DNA of 64,000 nt from Variovorax sp. Lineage in GTDB: Bacteria; Pseudomonadota; Gammaproteobacteria; Burkholderiales; Burkholderiaceae_C. Every line of letters begins with the position of its first letter. Positions within the stretch are counted from its first letter, which is position 1. The notes under the pieces were generated by a model, which was given only the letters and a program-made list of their open reading frames with translations, made no database searches and had not been told where the DNA came from. Position numbers and translations under genes: made by a program. This document shows positions 24,966-33,487 of this stretch, piece by piece. The stretch spans positions 62,001-126,000 of the forward strand of contig JAGIBP010000005.1 in the NCBI GenBank assembly GCA_017744285.1. Reading direction: 5' to 3'.

Positions 24966-24989
24966 GAGGGCGTTGTCTTGCAGGAAAAA

Positions 24990-25652
24990 ATGTATCGCCC
25001 CAATCCCCGCAGCGGGTTCGGAAAGCAGGCCGGCGCGCAGGCGACCCGCTCCAAGCCCCTGAAGCGGCCCAAGCAGGCGCGCGGCAAGTTCACGGTCCTG
25101 GCCATCTACGACGCCTTTGTTCGGATTTGGCGGGAAGAAGGATGGGAAGGCGTCACCACCCGCAAGGTGGCGCTGGAAACCGGCATTGCAGTCGGTACCC
25201 TGTACGACTACTTCCCCGACAAGGAGGCGCTGCTGTCAGGCTACGTGCGCCACTGCGTCGAGGCCTTGCTGGCGCGGCTGGACGCCGATGTGATCGCGCC
25301 GCTCGATCTGCCGTGGCGCGAACGGCTGGCCAAGCTGGTGCGCATCACCTGCGACGGCGACGCGCATGGCCTACCCACCTTCGACCACGGCATGCTCGTC
25401 ATCGAGCACCTTGTGGCCGAGCCCAAGCACCACCGGCGCGTGTACGACGAGCTGGCGTCGCGCTGGGTGAAAGCTTTCGCGGCCTGCAAGGATCTCGAGA
25501 TGCAGCCATCGCCCGGCGCCATTTCGGCCATGTTCACTGCCGCCTGGGGGGCCAGGCGCTATCGGCTGCTGTTGCTGGCGGAGCCGCCAGCGTTCGACGG
25601 CGGCGAGTGGGTGCGGGAGATCGAGGCGATGGTGCTGGCGCGGGTGCACTGA
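24990..25652 (+). CDS. TetR/AcrR family transcriptional regulator
   Basis: 220 residues from the ATG at 24990, which has CAGGA five bases upstream. After a basic N-terminal tail comes the TetR helix-turn-helix: AIYDAFVRIWREEGWEGVTT, then RKVALETGIAVGTLYDYFPDK with the usual LYxYFxxK ending. The C-terminal ligand domain is not specific. Its divergent position suggests it represses the DUF2855 gene and itself. Confidence 0.9.
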   Translation: MYRPNPRSGFGKQAGAQATRSKPLKRPKQARGKFTVLAIYDAFVRIWREEGWEGVTTRKVALETGIAVGTLYDYFPDKEALLSGYVRHCVEALLARLDADVIAPLDLPWRERLAKLVRITCDGDAHGLPTFDHGMLVIEHLVAEPKHHRRVYDELASRWVKAFAACKDLEMQPSPGAISAMFTAAWGARRYRLLLLAEPPAFDGGEWVREIEAMVLARVH

Positions 25653-25679
25653 CATGGCCGCGTCACCAGCAAGGCAATC

Positions 25680-27200
25680 TCAGAAATTCTTCAGCGTATC
25701 CAGCTGCGGCTGCGTGAGGCCGCGCTGGTAGACCATGTTCGTCCTGAAGTTGTTGGCGATGTCCGCGAGCTGCGTATCCACTTCGGTGGCCCGTGCCGTG
25801 ATGTCCATCGCGGTGAGGCCGGTGTCGGTGCCCGACATCACCACGAAGTTCACCAGCGTCACACTGCCGCTCGCGGGGACGGTGATGTTGAATTTGAAGA
25901 GAAGGCGGTCACTTCCGTCGCGTGCACCGAGCGCGGTGTTGGACCTGTAGTCGACGAGGTCCGCCGTGCCGAATGCGAAGCCAATGTCTCGATCTCCGAC
26001 GACGCCGCCGTTCGACTTGTAGTCCCACGCAGTCAGTGCCTTCTGAGTGGCGACGCCCGGCGTCGGGTAGATGATGCCGTAGGCATCGGAGCCAAGGTTG
26101 GTCTCGTAGGAGACCTCGGCCACGATCGGCGCGGCCGTGGGGTTATGGAAGACGTCCGTCAGGCGCGCCCACAGCAGGTTGGGCTGCGTGTAGAAGGTGC
26201 GTTGCACCTCGAGTCCGTTGACGGTTCTCGTGCCCGTGCGCACGTTCTGCGAGGCCTTGGAGGCGACAATCGTCCAGCCGGTGCCTTCGGCTTCGAAGTC
26301 GCCGTTGACGACGAACTCCGTGTTGGCGCTGTCCTTGACGGACACATCGTCGATGGCCGAACCGCTGGGCAAGCCATTCCAGTTCGGGCTGTTGCCCGAG
26401 AGCCGCTGCTCGAAGGAGAGCACCACGGTTTGCCCGATGAACGCCGCCAGAGAAGCCAAGCCCCACGCCCCCGAGGTGCCCGAGCGGTCCGACCTGAAGA
26501 GAGTTGCGAGCAAAGCCCCTGCGGTGTCACGCAAGACCACCTGACCGTACTGCGCCGGGTCCGACAGTGAAGTGCCGACGAAGCCCGGGCCGGGGACCCC
26601 GCGCCAGGTCAGCGAGATCGCGGGACCGATTGCGTTGGTGAGATTCAGGGTCTGCTGCAGGCGAACCTCGACGCCAGCATGCAGATAGGCATACCGGCCC
26701 GTGGTGTTGAAGAAGGCCGGATCCGTGGTGAACGACACGGCCTTGATGCCATCCGCCGGCCCCATCTCGGGGCCCAGCGCGGTCAACTCGGCCCAGGTCT
26801 GGTTCGGAGGAAATGCGCTGCGCGTACCCGCCACGCCGACGTAAAGCTGCAGCGTGCCATCGAACTGGTCGTCGCCGCCGTCGACGATGGAGAAGTCTTC
26901 GCCCAGGTCCCAGATGTTGGCCTGCCCCGGTGCCACTGAACGATTGCCGTCGGTCGCGGTGATGGTCTGCAGGAACATCGTTCCGGCCGGCAGGGAAGTC
27001 GGCGTCGCGAGTTCAGGGACCGGGGGCGGCACAGGCGCGGGCGCCGGTGCTTCGGGCGCAGGAGCGGGCGCGGGTGCCGCTGCGGGCGGCGCGGCCGAAA
27101 CCGGGGGAAGCGCGAAGCCGCTGCTCTTTTCTCCGCCTCCGCCGCATCCCCCCAGCACCCCTGCGCCCACCACGCTGAGCGAGAACCGTCGACGATCCAT
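25680..27200 (-). CDS. Pro/Ala-rich lipoprotein of unknown function
   Basis: 506 residues. The N-terminus RRRFSLSVVGAGVLGGC gives a lipobox (LGGC), followed by glycines and a Pro-Ala linker of about 40 residues (APAPAPAPEAPAPAPVPPP), as in outer-membrane-anchored surface lipoproteins. The rest is beta-rich with FVVNGDFEAEGTGWTIV, a carbohydrate-binding-module-like phrase, and SAIDDVSVKD. I do not recognise the whole family. It lies downstream of a MarR gene on the same strand but has its own 117-base upstream space. Confidence 0.75.
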   Translation of the reverse strand: MDRRRFSLSVVGAGVLGGCGGGGEKSSGFALPPVSAAPPAAAPAPAPAPEAPAPAPVPPPVPELATPTSLPAGTMFLQTITATDGNRSVAPGQANIWDLGEDFSIVDGGDDQFDGTLQLYVGVAGTRSAFPPNQTWAELTALGPEMGPADGIKAVSFTTDPAFFNTTGRYAYLHAGVEVRLQQTLNLTNAIGPAISLTWRGVPGPGFVGTSLSDPAQYGQVVLRDTAGALLATLFRSDRSGTSGAWGLASLAAFIGQTVVLSFEQRLSGNSPNWNGLPSGSAIDDVSVKDSANTEFVVNGDFEAEGTGWTIVASKASQNVRTGTRTVNGLEVQRTFYTQPNLLWARLTDVFHNPTAAPIVAEVSYETNLGSDAYGIIYPTPGVATQKALTAWDYKSNGGVVGDRDIGFAFGTADLVDYRSNTALGARDGSDRLLFKFNITVPASGSVTLVNFVVMSGTDTGLTAMDITARATEVDTQLADIANNFRTNMVYQRGLTQPQLDTLKNF

Positions 27201-27251
27201 GTTCTTTTCTCCAGGGGTGATTCTCGAGGAACGCGAGCATACACCAATGAC

Positions 27252-27263
27252 TTACATATGTAA
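27252..27263. promoter_or_regulatory. Palindrome upstream of the lipoprotein gene
   Basis: TTACATATGTAA is a perfect 12-base palindrome in an AT-rich patch (27245-27285) 52 bases before the lipoprotein start. It may be an operator or overlap the promoter; TTGAAT on the minus strand just upstream could serve as a -35. Confidence 0.4.
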
Positions 27264-27317
27264 TGAAATAATTCAATCTTCCACGATGGGGCGCACGGCG
27301 CCAGGCATGCCGCTGCA

Positions 27318-27953
27318 CTAGGCGCGGCGTTTTCTGCCGTTGGGCCGGGCGGGCGCCGACGGCTCTTCGGGCTCGTCCAGGGGACCCGCCGTGCTCTCGA
27401 GCTGCGACAGCACGCGCAACACGAAGTCGATGCCGCGCTTGCGCTCGTCGGGCGCGAACTGCGCCATCGCCGGCGCCAGCACCGAATGGTCGGCCAGGTG
27501 ATCGATCGCGCTTTCGACCACCTGCATGCCCTTTTTCGTCAGATGCACCAGAAAGCCGCCGCCATGGGTGGGGTCGGGCAGGCGCTCGGCATAGCCGGCG
27601 GTGACGAGGCGGTCGACCTTCTTGGTGATCGCGCCGGAGGTGACGAGCAGCGCGCGGAAGAGGTCGGTGGGCCGCTTCACATAGGGCGGGCCGCCGCGCC
27701 GCAGCGCCAGCAGCACGCGCATGTCGCCGCCGCCCACGCCGTATTCCTTCTGGCAGTGCTGGTCGTAGGCCCGGTCCACGAGCGTTCCAAGCCGCATGAA
27801 GTAGATGGCCAGGAGGAAGTTGTCGAGATCGAGATCGCCGCGTTCGGTGCGCCACTGCATCGCGATGAGCTGGCTGTGGCTCGCCTGCGGCGGCGCGCCG
27901 AGCCCCTTGTCCGTGGGCTTTCCGATGGCGCGATGGTGATTTGAGTCTTCCAT
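27318..27953 (-). CDS. MarR family transcriptional regulator
   Basis: 211 residues from the ATG at 27953 (MEDSNHHRAIG). The winged helix includes YGVGGGDMRVLLALRRGG, LFRALLVTSGAITKKVDRLV as recognition helix and RLPDPTHGGGFLVHLTKKG as wing. A basic tail (RPNGRKRRA) ends the protein. It is divergent from the ABC-transporter/Rieske operon and its start codon sits inside a CTTCCATGGAAG palindrome, so autoregulation and control of the operon are likely. Confidence 0.9.
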   Translation of the reverse strand: MEDSNHHRAIGKPTDKGLGAPPQASHSQLIAMQWRTERGDLDLDNFLLAIYFMRLGTLVDRAYDQHCQKEYGVGGGDMRVLLALRRGGPPYVKRPTDLFRALLVTSGAITKKVDRLVTAGYAERLPDPTHGGGFLVHLTKKGMQVVESAIDHLADHSVLAPAMAQFAPDERKRGIDFVLRVLSQLESTAGPLDEPEEPSAPARPNGRKRRA

Positions 27954-27958
27954 GGAAG
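27947..27958. promoter_or_regulatory. MarR operator candidate over the marR start codon
   Basis: CTTCCATGGAAG is a perfect 12-base palindrome overlapping the CAT that encodes the marR start. The same arms recur at 28071-28084, 125 bases away. Confidence 0.5.
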
Positions 27959-28070
27959 TAAAGCGGGGCGGTGAACGGAATTTTAGCCATGCCATCCTTT
28001 CCTCCCTTGAAAAATAGCGTCGCCGTTGACAGAGGGTTTCCCCTATTCGCGATGGAAAAGCCGAGATTTA

Positions 28071-28084
28071 TCTTCCGCGGAAGA
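28071..28084. promoter_or_regulatory. MarR operator candidate in the ABC-Rieske promoter
   Basis: TCTTCCGCGGAAGA is a perfect 14-base palindrome sharing CTTCCnnGGAAG with the site at 27947-27958. It lies 40 bases downstream of a perfect TTGACA (28026-28031) and 70 bases before the binding-protein gene, a place suited to repression. The -10 for that TTGACA is not clear. Confidence 0.55.
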
Positions 28085-28153
28085 CGAAAACGACAGAGAC
28101 AGCCCGCCGGGTCCCAGGCCTCGGCGCAGATCCCCGAACCAAGGTATCGCCCC

Positions 28154-29341
28154 ATGACATTCCCATTCGCCCGTCTGCTCTTCGGCATGGCTGCCGCCGC
28201 CGTATTCGCAGCCTCGCCGGCTGTCCAGGCCCAGGAGACGATCAAGATCGGATTCGTGGGGCCGTACACCGGGCCGTTCGCGGTGGCGGGCGAGTCCTTT
28301 CGCCACGGGGTCGAGGCCTACATGGCCCTGAACGGGAGCACGGTGGGCGGGCGCAAGGTGGAAGTCGTGTATCGCGACAGTGCCGGCGCCGACCCGACGC
28401 TGGCCAAGCGGCTGGCCGAGGAACTGGTGGTGAAGGACAAGGTCGCGATGCTCGGCGGCTTCTACCTGAGCCCCGAGGTCGCCGCGACCGCGCCCGTGGT
28501 CAACGCCGCCCGGGTCCCGCTGTTCATCGTCAACGCGGCCACGCCCGCGCTGATGAAGATGTCGCCGTACTTCGTGCGCATGGGCCAGGCCATCAACCAG
28601 CCGGCCGAGCTCGCGGCGAGCTATGCGCGGCAGGAAGGCAAGTCGCGCGGCTACGTGGCCGTGGGCGACTACGGGCCGGGGCACATCGTGGAGAAGGCCT
28701 TCACCGACAAGTTCGGCGCCGAGGGCGGCAAGATGGCGGGCAACGTGCGCGTGCCGCTGAACACCGCGGACTTCGCGCCGATCGCCGAGCACATCGCCAA
28801 CGCGAACCCGGACATCCTGCAGATCTTCCTGCCGCCGGGCGCGGCCTCGGTCGGCTTCAGCAAGGCGGTGGCGGCGCGCGGGCTGACGAAGAAGGTCACC
28901 ATCATCGGCCAGGGCGAGGCGGAAGACAGCGACCTGCATCTCTTCGACGATTCCATCGTCGGATTCAAGTCGATCATCTACATCGACGCGAACGCGAAGA
29001 ACGCCGAGAACGTCGCCTTCTCCAATTGGCTGGCGAAGAACGCGGGCCCGAACGTGAAGCCCAACTCCTTCAGCATCGGCGCCTACGACGCCATGCACCT
29101 CGCCTACAAGATGATCGCCGACCAGGCGGGCAAGCCCTTCAGCGGCGAAGTCGCGATGAAGTCGCTGCCGGGCTACAGCTGGAAGAGTCCGCGCGGGCCG
29201 GTCACCATCGACCCCGCATCGCGCGAGCTGATCCAGAACTTCTACCTGCGCGAGGTGGTGAAGGGGCCCGACGGCGTCAAGCGCAACGCGGTCATCAAGA
29301 CCTGGGAACAGGTGAAACCCACCGCCTTCCAGGCGCAGTGA
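28154..29341 (+). CDS. Branched-chain-type ABC transporter substrate-binding protein
   Basis: 395 residues from the ATG at 28154 with AAGG upstream. Signal peptide LFGMAAAAVFAASPAVQAQ, then the LivJ-like periplasmic fold: IKIGFVGPYTGPFAVAGESF, MLGGFYLSPEVAATAPVVNA and IGAYDAMHLAYKM. It should present the substrate to the LivHMGF-type transporter that follows. Association with Rieske oxygenases rather than amino-acid genes suggests an aromatic ligand (inference). Confidence 0.93.
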   Translation: MTFPFARLLFGMAAAAVFAASPAVQAQETIKIGFVGPYTGPFAVAGESFRHGVEAYMALNGSTVGGRKVEVVYRDSAGADPTLAKRLAEELVVKDKVAMLGGFYLSPEVAATAPVVNAARVPLFIVNAATPALMKMSPYFVRMGQAINQPAELAASYARQEGKSRGYVAVGDYGPGHIVEKAFTDKFGAEGGKMAGNVRVPLNTADFAPIAEHIANANPDILQIFLPPGAASVGFSKAVAARGLTKKVTIIGQGEAEDSDLHLFDDSIVGFKSIIYIDANAKNAENVAFSNWLAKNAGPNVKPNSFSIGAYDAMHLAYKMIADQAGKPFSGEVAMKSLPGYSWKSPRGPVTIDPASRELIQNFYLREVVKGPDGVKRNAVIKTWEQVKPTAFQAQ

Positions 29342-29371
29342 CGGGCCGCGGGCATTGCATCGGGCGACGCC

Positions 29372-30241
29372 ATGGGCACGTTCGCGTTCATCCTGCTGTA
29401 CGGGCTCTCGTACGGCCTGGTCCTGTGCCTCATCGCGCTGGGGCTGGTCATCACGATGGGCCTCATGAAGGTCGTGAATCTCGCGCACGGCGCGTTCGCG
29501 GCCATCGGAGGCTACCTGGCGATCAGTCTCATGCAGCAGCAGGGCTGGCCCTATGCGCTGGCCGTCCCGGCCGCGGTCGTCGCGGTGGCGCTGTTCGGCG
29601 TCGCCGCGGAGCGGCTCCTGTACGTGCACCTGTACCGGCGCAGCGACCTGGACCAGGTGCTGGTGACGATCGGATTCAACTTCATCGTGATCGCGCTGCT
29701 CACGCTGCTGTTCGGGCCCAACATGGCACGGCTCGAACTGCCGCCTTACCTGAAGGGCAATGTCGACCTCGGCATCCGGGAGTTCGAGGTGTACCGGGTG
29801 GTGACCGCCGCGATCTGCCTGGCGATCATCGCGGCGCTGTGGTGGGTCTTCGAACGCACGAGCACCGGGGCGCGCCTGCGGGCCGCGGTCGACAACCGCG
29901 GCATGGCGCAGGCCATGGGCATGAACGTGCCGCTGCTCTTCTGCGCGACCTTCGCCCTCGGCTGCGGCCTGGCCGCGCTCGGCGGCATCCTGGCCGCGCC
30001 GATGCTGCCGATGGAGCCCATGTGGCCGATGAAGTACCTGGTGCTCGTGCTCGTGATCGTCGCGCTGGCCGGCCATGGCCAGGTCACCGCCTCGGTGCTG
30101 GTGGCGGTGATCGTGGGCATCGTCGAGACCGCGGGGCGCTACTTCTTCCCGCAGGCGGGCGCCTTCCTGATCTACCTGCTGCTGATCGCACTGATGATCT
30201 GGCGTCCGGACGGCCTCCTCGCCAGAACGAGGACGGCCTGA
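29372..30241 (+). CDS. Branched-chain-type ABC transporter permease (LivH)
   Basis: 289 residues, all membrane helices. The LivH hallmark is near the N-terminus: LIALGLVITMGLMKVVNLAH followed by GAFAAIGGYLA, and later the EAA-like loop with NRGMAQAMGMN. Starts 30 bases after the binding-protein gene and is followed one base later by the LivM gene. Confidence 0.93.
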   Translation: MGTFAFILLYGLSYGLVLCLIALGLVITMGLMKVVNLAHGAFAAIGGYLAISLMQQQGWPYALAVPAAVVAVALFGVAAERLLYVHLYRRSDLDQVLVTIGFNFIVIALLTLLFGPNMARLELPPYLKGNVDLGIREFEVYRVVTAAICLAIIAALWWVFERTSTGARLRAAVDNRGMAQAMGMNVPLLFCATFALGCGLAALGGILAAPMLPMEPMWPMKYLVLVLVIVALAGHGQVTASVLVAVIVGIVETAGRYFFPQAGAFLIYLLLIALMIWRPDGLLARTRTA

Positions 30242-30242
30242 C

Positions 30243-31223
30243 ATGAACGCGCTTCCCCGCGATTCCATCCTCTGCCGCCACCACTGGCGCGCCGGCGAAC
30301 TCGCCTGGCTGGCGGCGGCCGTGGCCTGCTACTTCCTCTTTCCCGAGTACCACGCGCTCGGCACGTCGGTGCTGGTGATGGTCCTGCTGGTGCTGTCCTA
30401 CGACCTGCTGCTCGGCTTCGCGGGGGTGCTGTCCTTCGGCCACGCCGTCTTCTTCGGCCTCGGGGCCTTCACCGCCGGCTGGCTGTCGCTGGCCGGATGG
30501 ACGGAGCCGATCGGCGCAGTGCTCGCCGCGGCCGTCGCGGGCGCGGTGCTGGCCGCGCTCGTGGGCCCCTTCCTCCTGCGGCTCACCGGGCTGCCGTTGC
30601 TGATGGTGACGCTGGCGCTCGGCGTGCTGGTGTTCGAGGCGGCGCACAAGGCCACGGCGATCACCGGCGGGGATGACGGCCTGTCGGGCGTCCAGTTCGC
30701 GCCGATCCTCGGGATGTTCGACTGGGGGCTCGGGGGCTCCACGAGTTACCTCTATGTGCTCGCCTGGCTCGTCGTGCTGTTCCTCGTCATGAAGCGGGTC
30801 GCCTCGTCGCCCTTCGGCGTGCTGCTGCAGGGCATCCGCGAGAACCCCGCGCGCATGCGCCTGATCGGCAACGGCGTGCTGCCGCACCTGACGATCGCAT
30901 ACGCGATCAGCGGGGCGGTGGCAGCCATGGCGGGCGCGTTGTTCACCGAGTCCAACGCCTTCGTCGGCCTGGGCGTGCTGGCACTGGACACCTCGGTGGA
31001 CGTGCTCGTCATGCTCGTGCTCGGCGGCGTCGGCAGCCTCCATGGCGCGCTGGTCGGCGCGCCGGCGTACATGCTGCTGAAGCACTTCTCCTCGCAGTGG
31101 AACCCCTTCTACTGGATGCTGATCATCGGCGTCGTGCTGATCGCCGTGGTGCTGCTCGGGCGCGGCGGTATCGTGGGGCTGCTGCGCGCGGCGGCAAGCC
31201 GCGTGCGGGGAGCGCGGCCATGA
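30243..31223 (+). CDS. Branched-chain-type ABC transporter permease (LivM)
   Basis: 326 residues with about eight to ten membrane segments. LLLGFAGVLSFGHAVFFGLG and the loop LLQGIRENPARMRLIGN are the LivM signatures. It overlaps the ATPase gene by ATGA and partners with the LivH-type permease to form the inner-membrane channel. Confidence 0.93.
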   Translation: MNALPRDSILCRHHWRAGELAWLAAAVACYFLFPEYHALGTSVLVMVLLVLSYDLLLGFAGVLSFGHAVFFGLGAFTAGWLSLAGWTEPIGAVLAAAVAGAVLAALVGPFLLRLTGLPLLMVTLALGVLVFEAAHKATAITGGDDGLSGVQFAPILGMFDWGLGGSTSYLYVLAWLVVLFLVMKRVASSPFGVLLQGIRENPARMRLIGNGVLPHLTIAYAISGAVAAMAGALFTESNAFVGLGVLALDTSVDVLVMLVLGGVGSLHGALVGAPAYMLLKHFSSQWNPFYWMLIIGVVLIAVVLLGRGGIVGLLRAAASRVRGARP

Positions 31224-32008
31224 CGGCGGCGGTGGCCGCGCTGCAGGCCACGGGCCTGTGCAAGCGTTTCGGCGCGCTGCAGGTCACGCAAGGCGTGGAC
31301 CTGTCGCTGTGCGCGGGCACGCGCACCGCGCTGATCGGGCCCAACGGTGCCGGCAAGACCACCCTGGTGAACCTGCTCACCGGCGTGCTGCGGCCCGATG
31401 CGGGCAGCCTGCGACTCTTCGGCGAAGAGGTCACGGCGGCGCCCGCGGCGGTCCGCACGCGCAAGGGCCTGGTCCGGACGTTCCAGATCTCCAGCCTCTT
31501 TGCGCAACTGACGGTGTTCGAGAACGTCTTCATCGCGGTCGCGCAGGCGGCGGGCCGGGGCTTCTCGCTCTGGCGCGTGGCGGGCCGGCAGCGCGACCTG
31601 CTGGAGCGCACCGAAGCGCTTCTCGAGCGCATGAAACTGAAGACCGACATGCACCGGAAGGTGAGCGAGATCGCCTACGGGCGGCAGCGGCTGGTCGAGA
31701 TCGCGATCGCGCTGGCGCTTCGGCCCAGGGTCCTGCTGCTGGACGAGCCCGCCGCGGGAATCCCCAGCACCGAGCTCGATCTGCTGCACGGCGCCATCGA
31801 TACCCTGCCGCCGGAGATCGCGGTGCTCATGATCGAGCACGACATGGAGATCGTGCGCCGCTTCGCCTCGGAAGTGGCCGTGCTGGTCAACGGGGCGGTG
31901 CTGATGTCCGGCAAGCCGCGCGAAGTCATGGCGCACCCGCAGGTGCAGGCGGTGTATCTCGGCACCGCCGGCCAGCGGCGATTCGAAGGAGCGCTGGCCT
32001 ATGCTTGA
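31220..32008 (+). CDS. ABC transporter ATPase (LivG)
   Basis: 262 residues from the ATG in the ATGA overlap. Walker A is GPNGAGKTT, Walker B is VLLLDEPAAGI, and the switch histidine is in MIEHDMEIV. The signature motif reads EIAYGRQRLVEIA, a LivG-style variant of LSYGQQR. It overlaps the LivF gene by 8 bases. Cytoplasmic energy subunit of the transporter. Confidence 0.94.
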   Translation: MTAAVAALQATGLCKRFGALQVTQGVDLSLCAGTRTALIGPNGAGKTTLVNLLTGVLRPDAGSLRLFGEEVTAAPAAVRTRKGLVRTFQISSLFAQLTVFENVFIAVAQAAGRGFSLWRVAGRQRDLLERTEALLERMKLKTDMHRKVSEIAYGRQRLVEIAIALALRPRVLLLDEPAAGIPSTELDLLHGAIDTLPPEIAVLMIEHDMEIVRRFASEVAVLVNGAVLMSGKPREVMAHPQVQAVYLGTAGQRRFEGALAYA

Positions 32009-32702
32009 AGCGCGCCAGCTCAGCGGCGGCTGGGGCCCGACCCGCGTGGTGGAGGACTTCAGCGTGCGTCTCGGCCGGGGCGAGACGCTGGCCGTCCTGG
32101 GCCGCAACGGCGTGGGCAAGACCACCTTGCTCGAACTGCTGATCGGACGCGCCCAGCGCGGCAGCGGCGCGATCGTGCTCGACGGCGGCGACATCGCCCT
32201 GTTGCCCCCGCATTTGCGCGCATGCCGCGGCCTGGGCTATGTGCCGCAGGGCCGCGAGGTCTTTCCGAGCCTCACCGTCGAAGAGCACCTGCAGATCGCG
32301 CAGCGGTCCGGCGAATGGACTCGCCCGCGCGTGCTGGCGCTGTTTCCGCGGCTCGGCGAGCGCCTGGGCAGCCACGGCAACCAGCTCTCGGGGGGCGAGC
32401 AGCAGATGCTCGCCATCGCGCGCGCCCTGCTCGGCAACCCGAGCGTGCTGCTCATGGACGAACCTTTCGAGGGACTGGCGCCCATCATCGTCGAGCACCT
32501 CGTGGGCAGCATCCGCCGCATCGTGCAGGGCGGCTCGCTGGCGCTGATGCTGGTGGAGCAGCGCGTGGACATCGCGCTGGCGCTCGCCGACCGCTGCGTG
32601 GTGATGGACCGCGGGCGCAGCGTCTTCGAGGGGAAGCCCGAGGCCCTGGAGGGCGACGAGACCCGGCTGGCGGCCCTGATGGGGCTGGGCGCCCACGACT
32701 AG
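32001..32702 (+). CDS. ABC transporter ATPase (LivF)
   Basis: 233 residues. Walker A GRNGVGKTT, signature LSGGEQQMLAIARAL, Walker B VLLMDEPFEGL and YVPQGREVFPSLTVEEHL, the Q-loop phrase typical of LivF. It completes the five-gene transporter; the SDR gene follows 18 bases on with GAAGGA upstream. Confidence 0.94.
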   Translation: MLEARQLSGGWGPTRVVEDFSVRLGRGETLAVLGRNGVGKTTLLELLIGRAQRGSGAIVLDGGDIALLPPHLRACRGLGYVPQGREVFPSLTVEEHLQIAQRSGEWTRPRVLALFPRLGERLGSHGNQLSGGEQQMLAIARALLGNPSVLLMDEPFEGLAPIIVEHLVGSIRRIVQGGSLALMLVEQRVDIALALADRCVVMDRGRSVFEGKPEALEGDETRLAALMGLGAHD

Positions 32703-32720
32703 TCAGAAGGAACGAGCAAG

Positions 32721-33476
32721 ATGAAATTCAACGACAGGATCGCGATCGTCACCGGCGCCGGGACCGGCATCGGCCGCGCGATCGCCGAGCGGCTCGCGGG
32801 CGAGGGCGCCGCGGTGGTGCTGGCCGACATCGCGGATGCGGAACACGTCGCGCGCGGCCTGCGCGAGAAGGGCGGCCGGGCGCTCGCGATGCGGGTGGAC
32901 GTCGCCGACGAATCCTCGGTGCGCTCGATGGTCGAGCAGACCCTCGAGCGCTTCGGCCGCATCGACGTGCTCGTGAACAACGCCGCGATCGCGGCGTCGA
33001 TCCAGCTTCGTCCCTTCGAGGAGATCCCGGTGGCCGAGTGGCGGCGCATGCAGGACGTGAACGCCATGGGGCCGTTCCTGTGCATCCGGGCGGCCGCGCC
33101 GCACATGCGCAGCCGCCGCTACGGCCGCATCGTGAACATCACCTCGGGCACGGCCTTCAAGGGCGCGCCCTTCATGCTCGACTACGTGGCGAGCAAGGGC
33201 GCATTGATGACGATGACCCGCGCCCTGGCCCGCGAACTCGGCAAGGACTTCATCACGGTCAACGCGGTGTCGCCCGGCTACACGCTGAGCGAGGGCAATC
33301 TCGCGAACCAGGACTTCCTCGCGACCTACCGCGAAGTGGCGATCGCGACGCGCGCCGTGCCGCGCGACGGCTGGCCCGCGGACATCGTGGGTGCGGTGGC
33401 CTTTCTCGCGAGCGACGACGCGTCCTTCGTGTCGGGGCAGATCCTGGCCGTGGACGGCGGCTCCGTCTATCACTGA
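32721..33476 (+). CDS. Short-chain dehydrogenase/reductase
   Basis: 251 residues, classical SDR: VTGAGTGIGRAIAERL, LVNNAAIAA, and the active-site pair in YVASKGALMTMTRAL (tyrosine and lysine). It ends in the usual VSGQILAVDGGSVY. Cytoplasmic NAD(P)-linked alcohol/ketone conversion. Set between the transporter and the first Rieske gene, it may oxidise a hydroxylated intermediate such as a dihydrodiol or a side-chain alcohol. Confidence 0.9.
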   Translation: MKFNDRIAIVTGAGTGIGRAIAERLAGEGAAVVLADIADAEHVARGLREKGGRALAMRVDVADESSVRSMVEQTLERFGRIDVLVNNAAIAASIQLRPFEEIPVAEWRRMQDVNAMGPFLCIRAAAPHMRSRRYGRIVNITSGTAFKGAPFMLDYVASKGALMTMTRALARELGKDFITVNAVSPGYTLSEGNLANQDFLATYREVAIATRAVPRDGWPADIVGAVAFLASDDASFVSGQILAVDGGSVYH

Positions 33477-33487
33477 GGAGAGCTGCG

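Noticed and set aside
28043..30268. Open frame of about 740 codons on the minus strand across the binding-protein and LivH genes
   Set aside because: Low-complexity Arg/His/Gln translation opposite two clear transporter genes; a shadow of codon bias.
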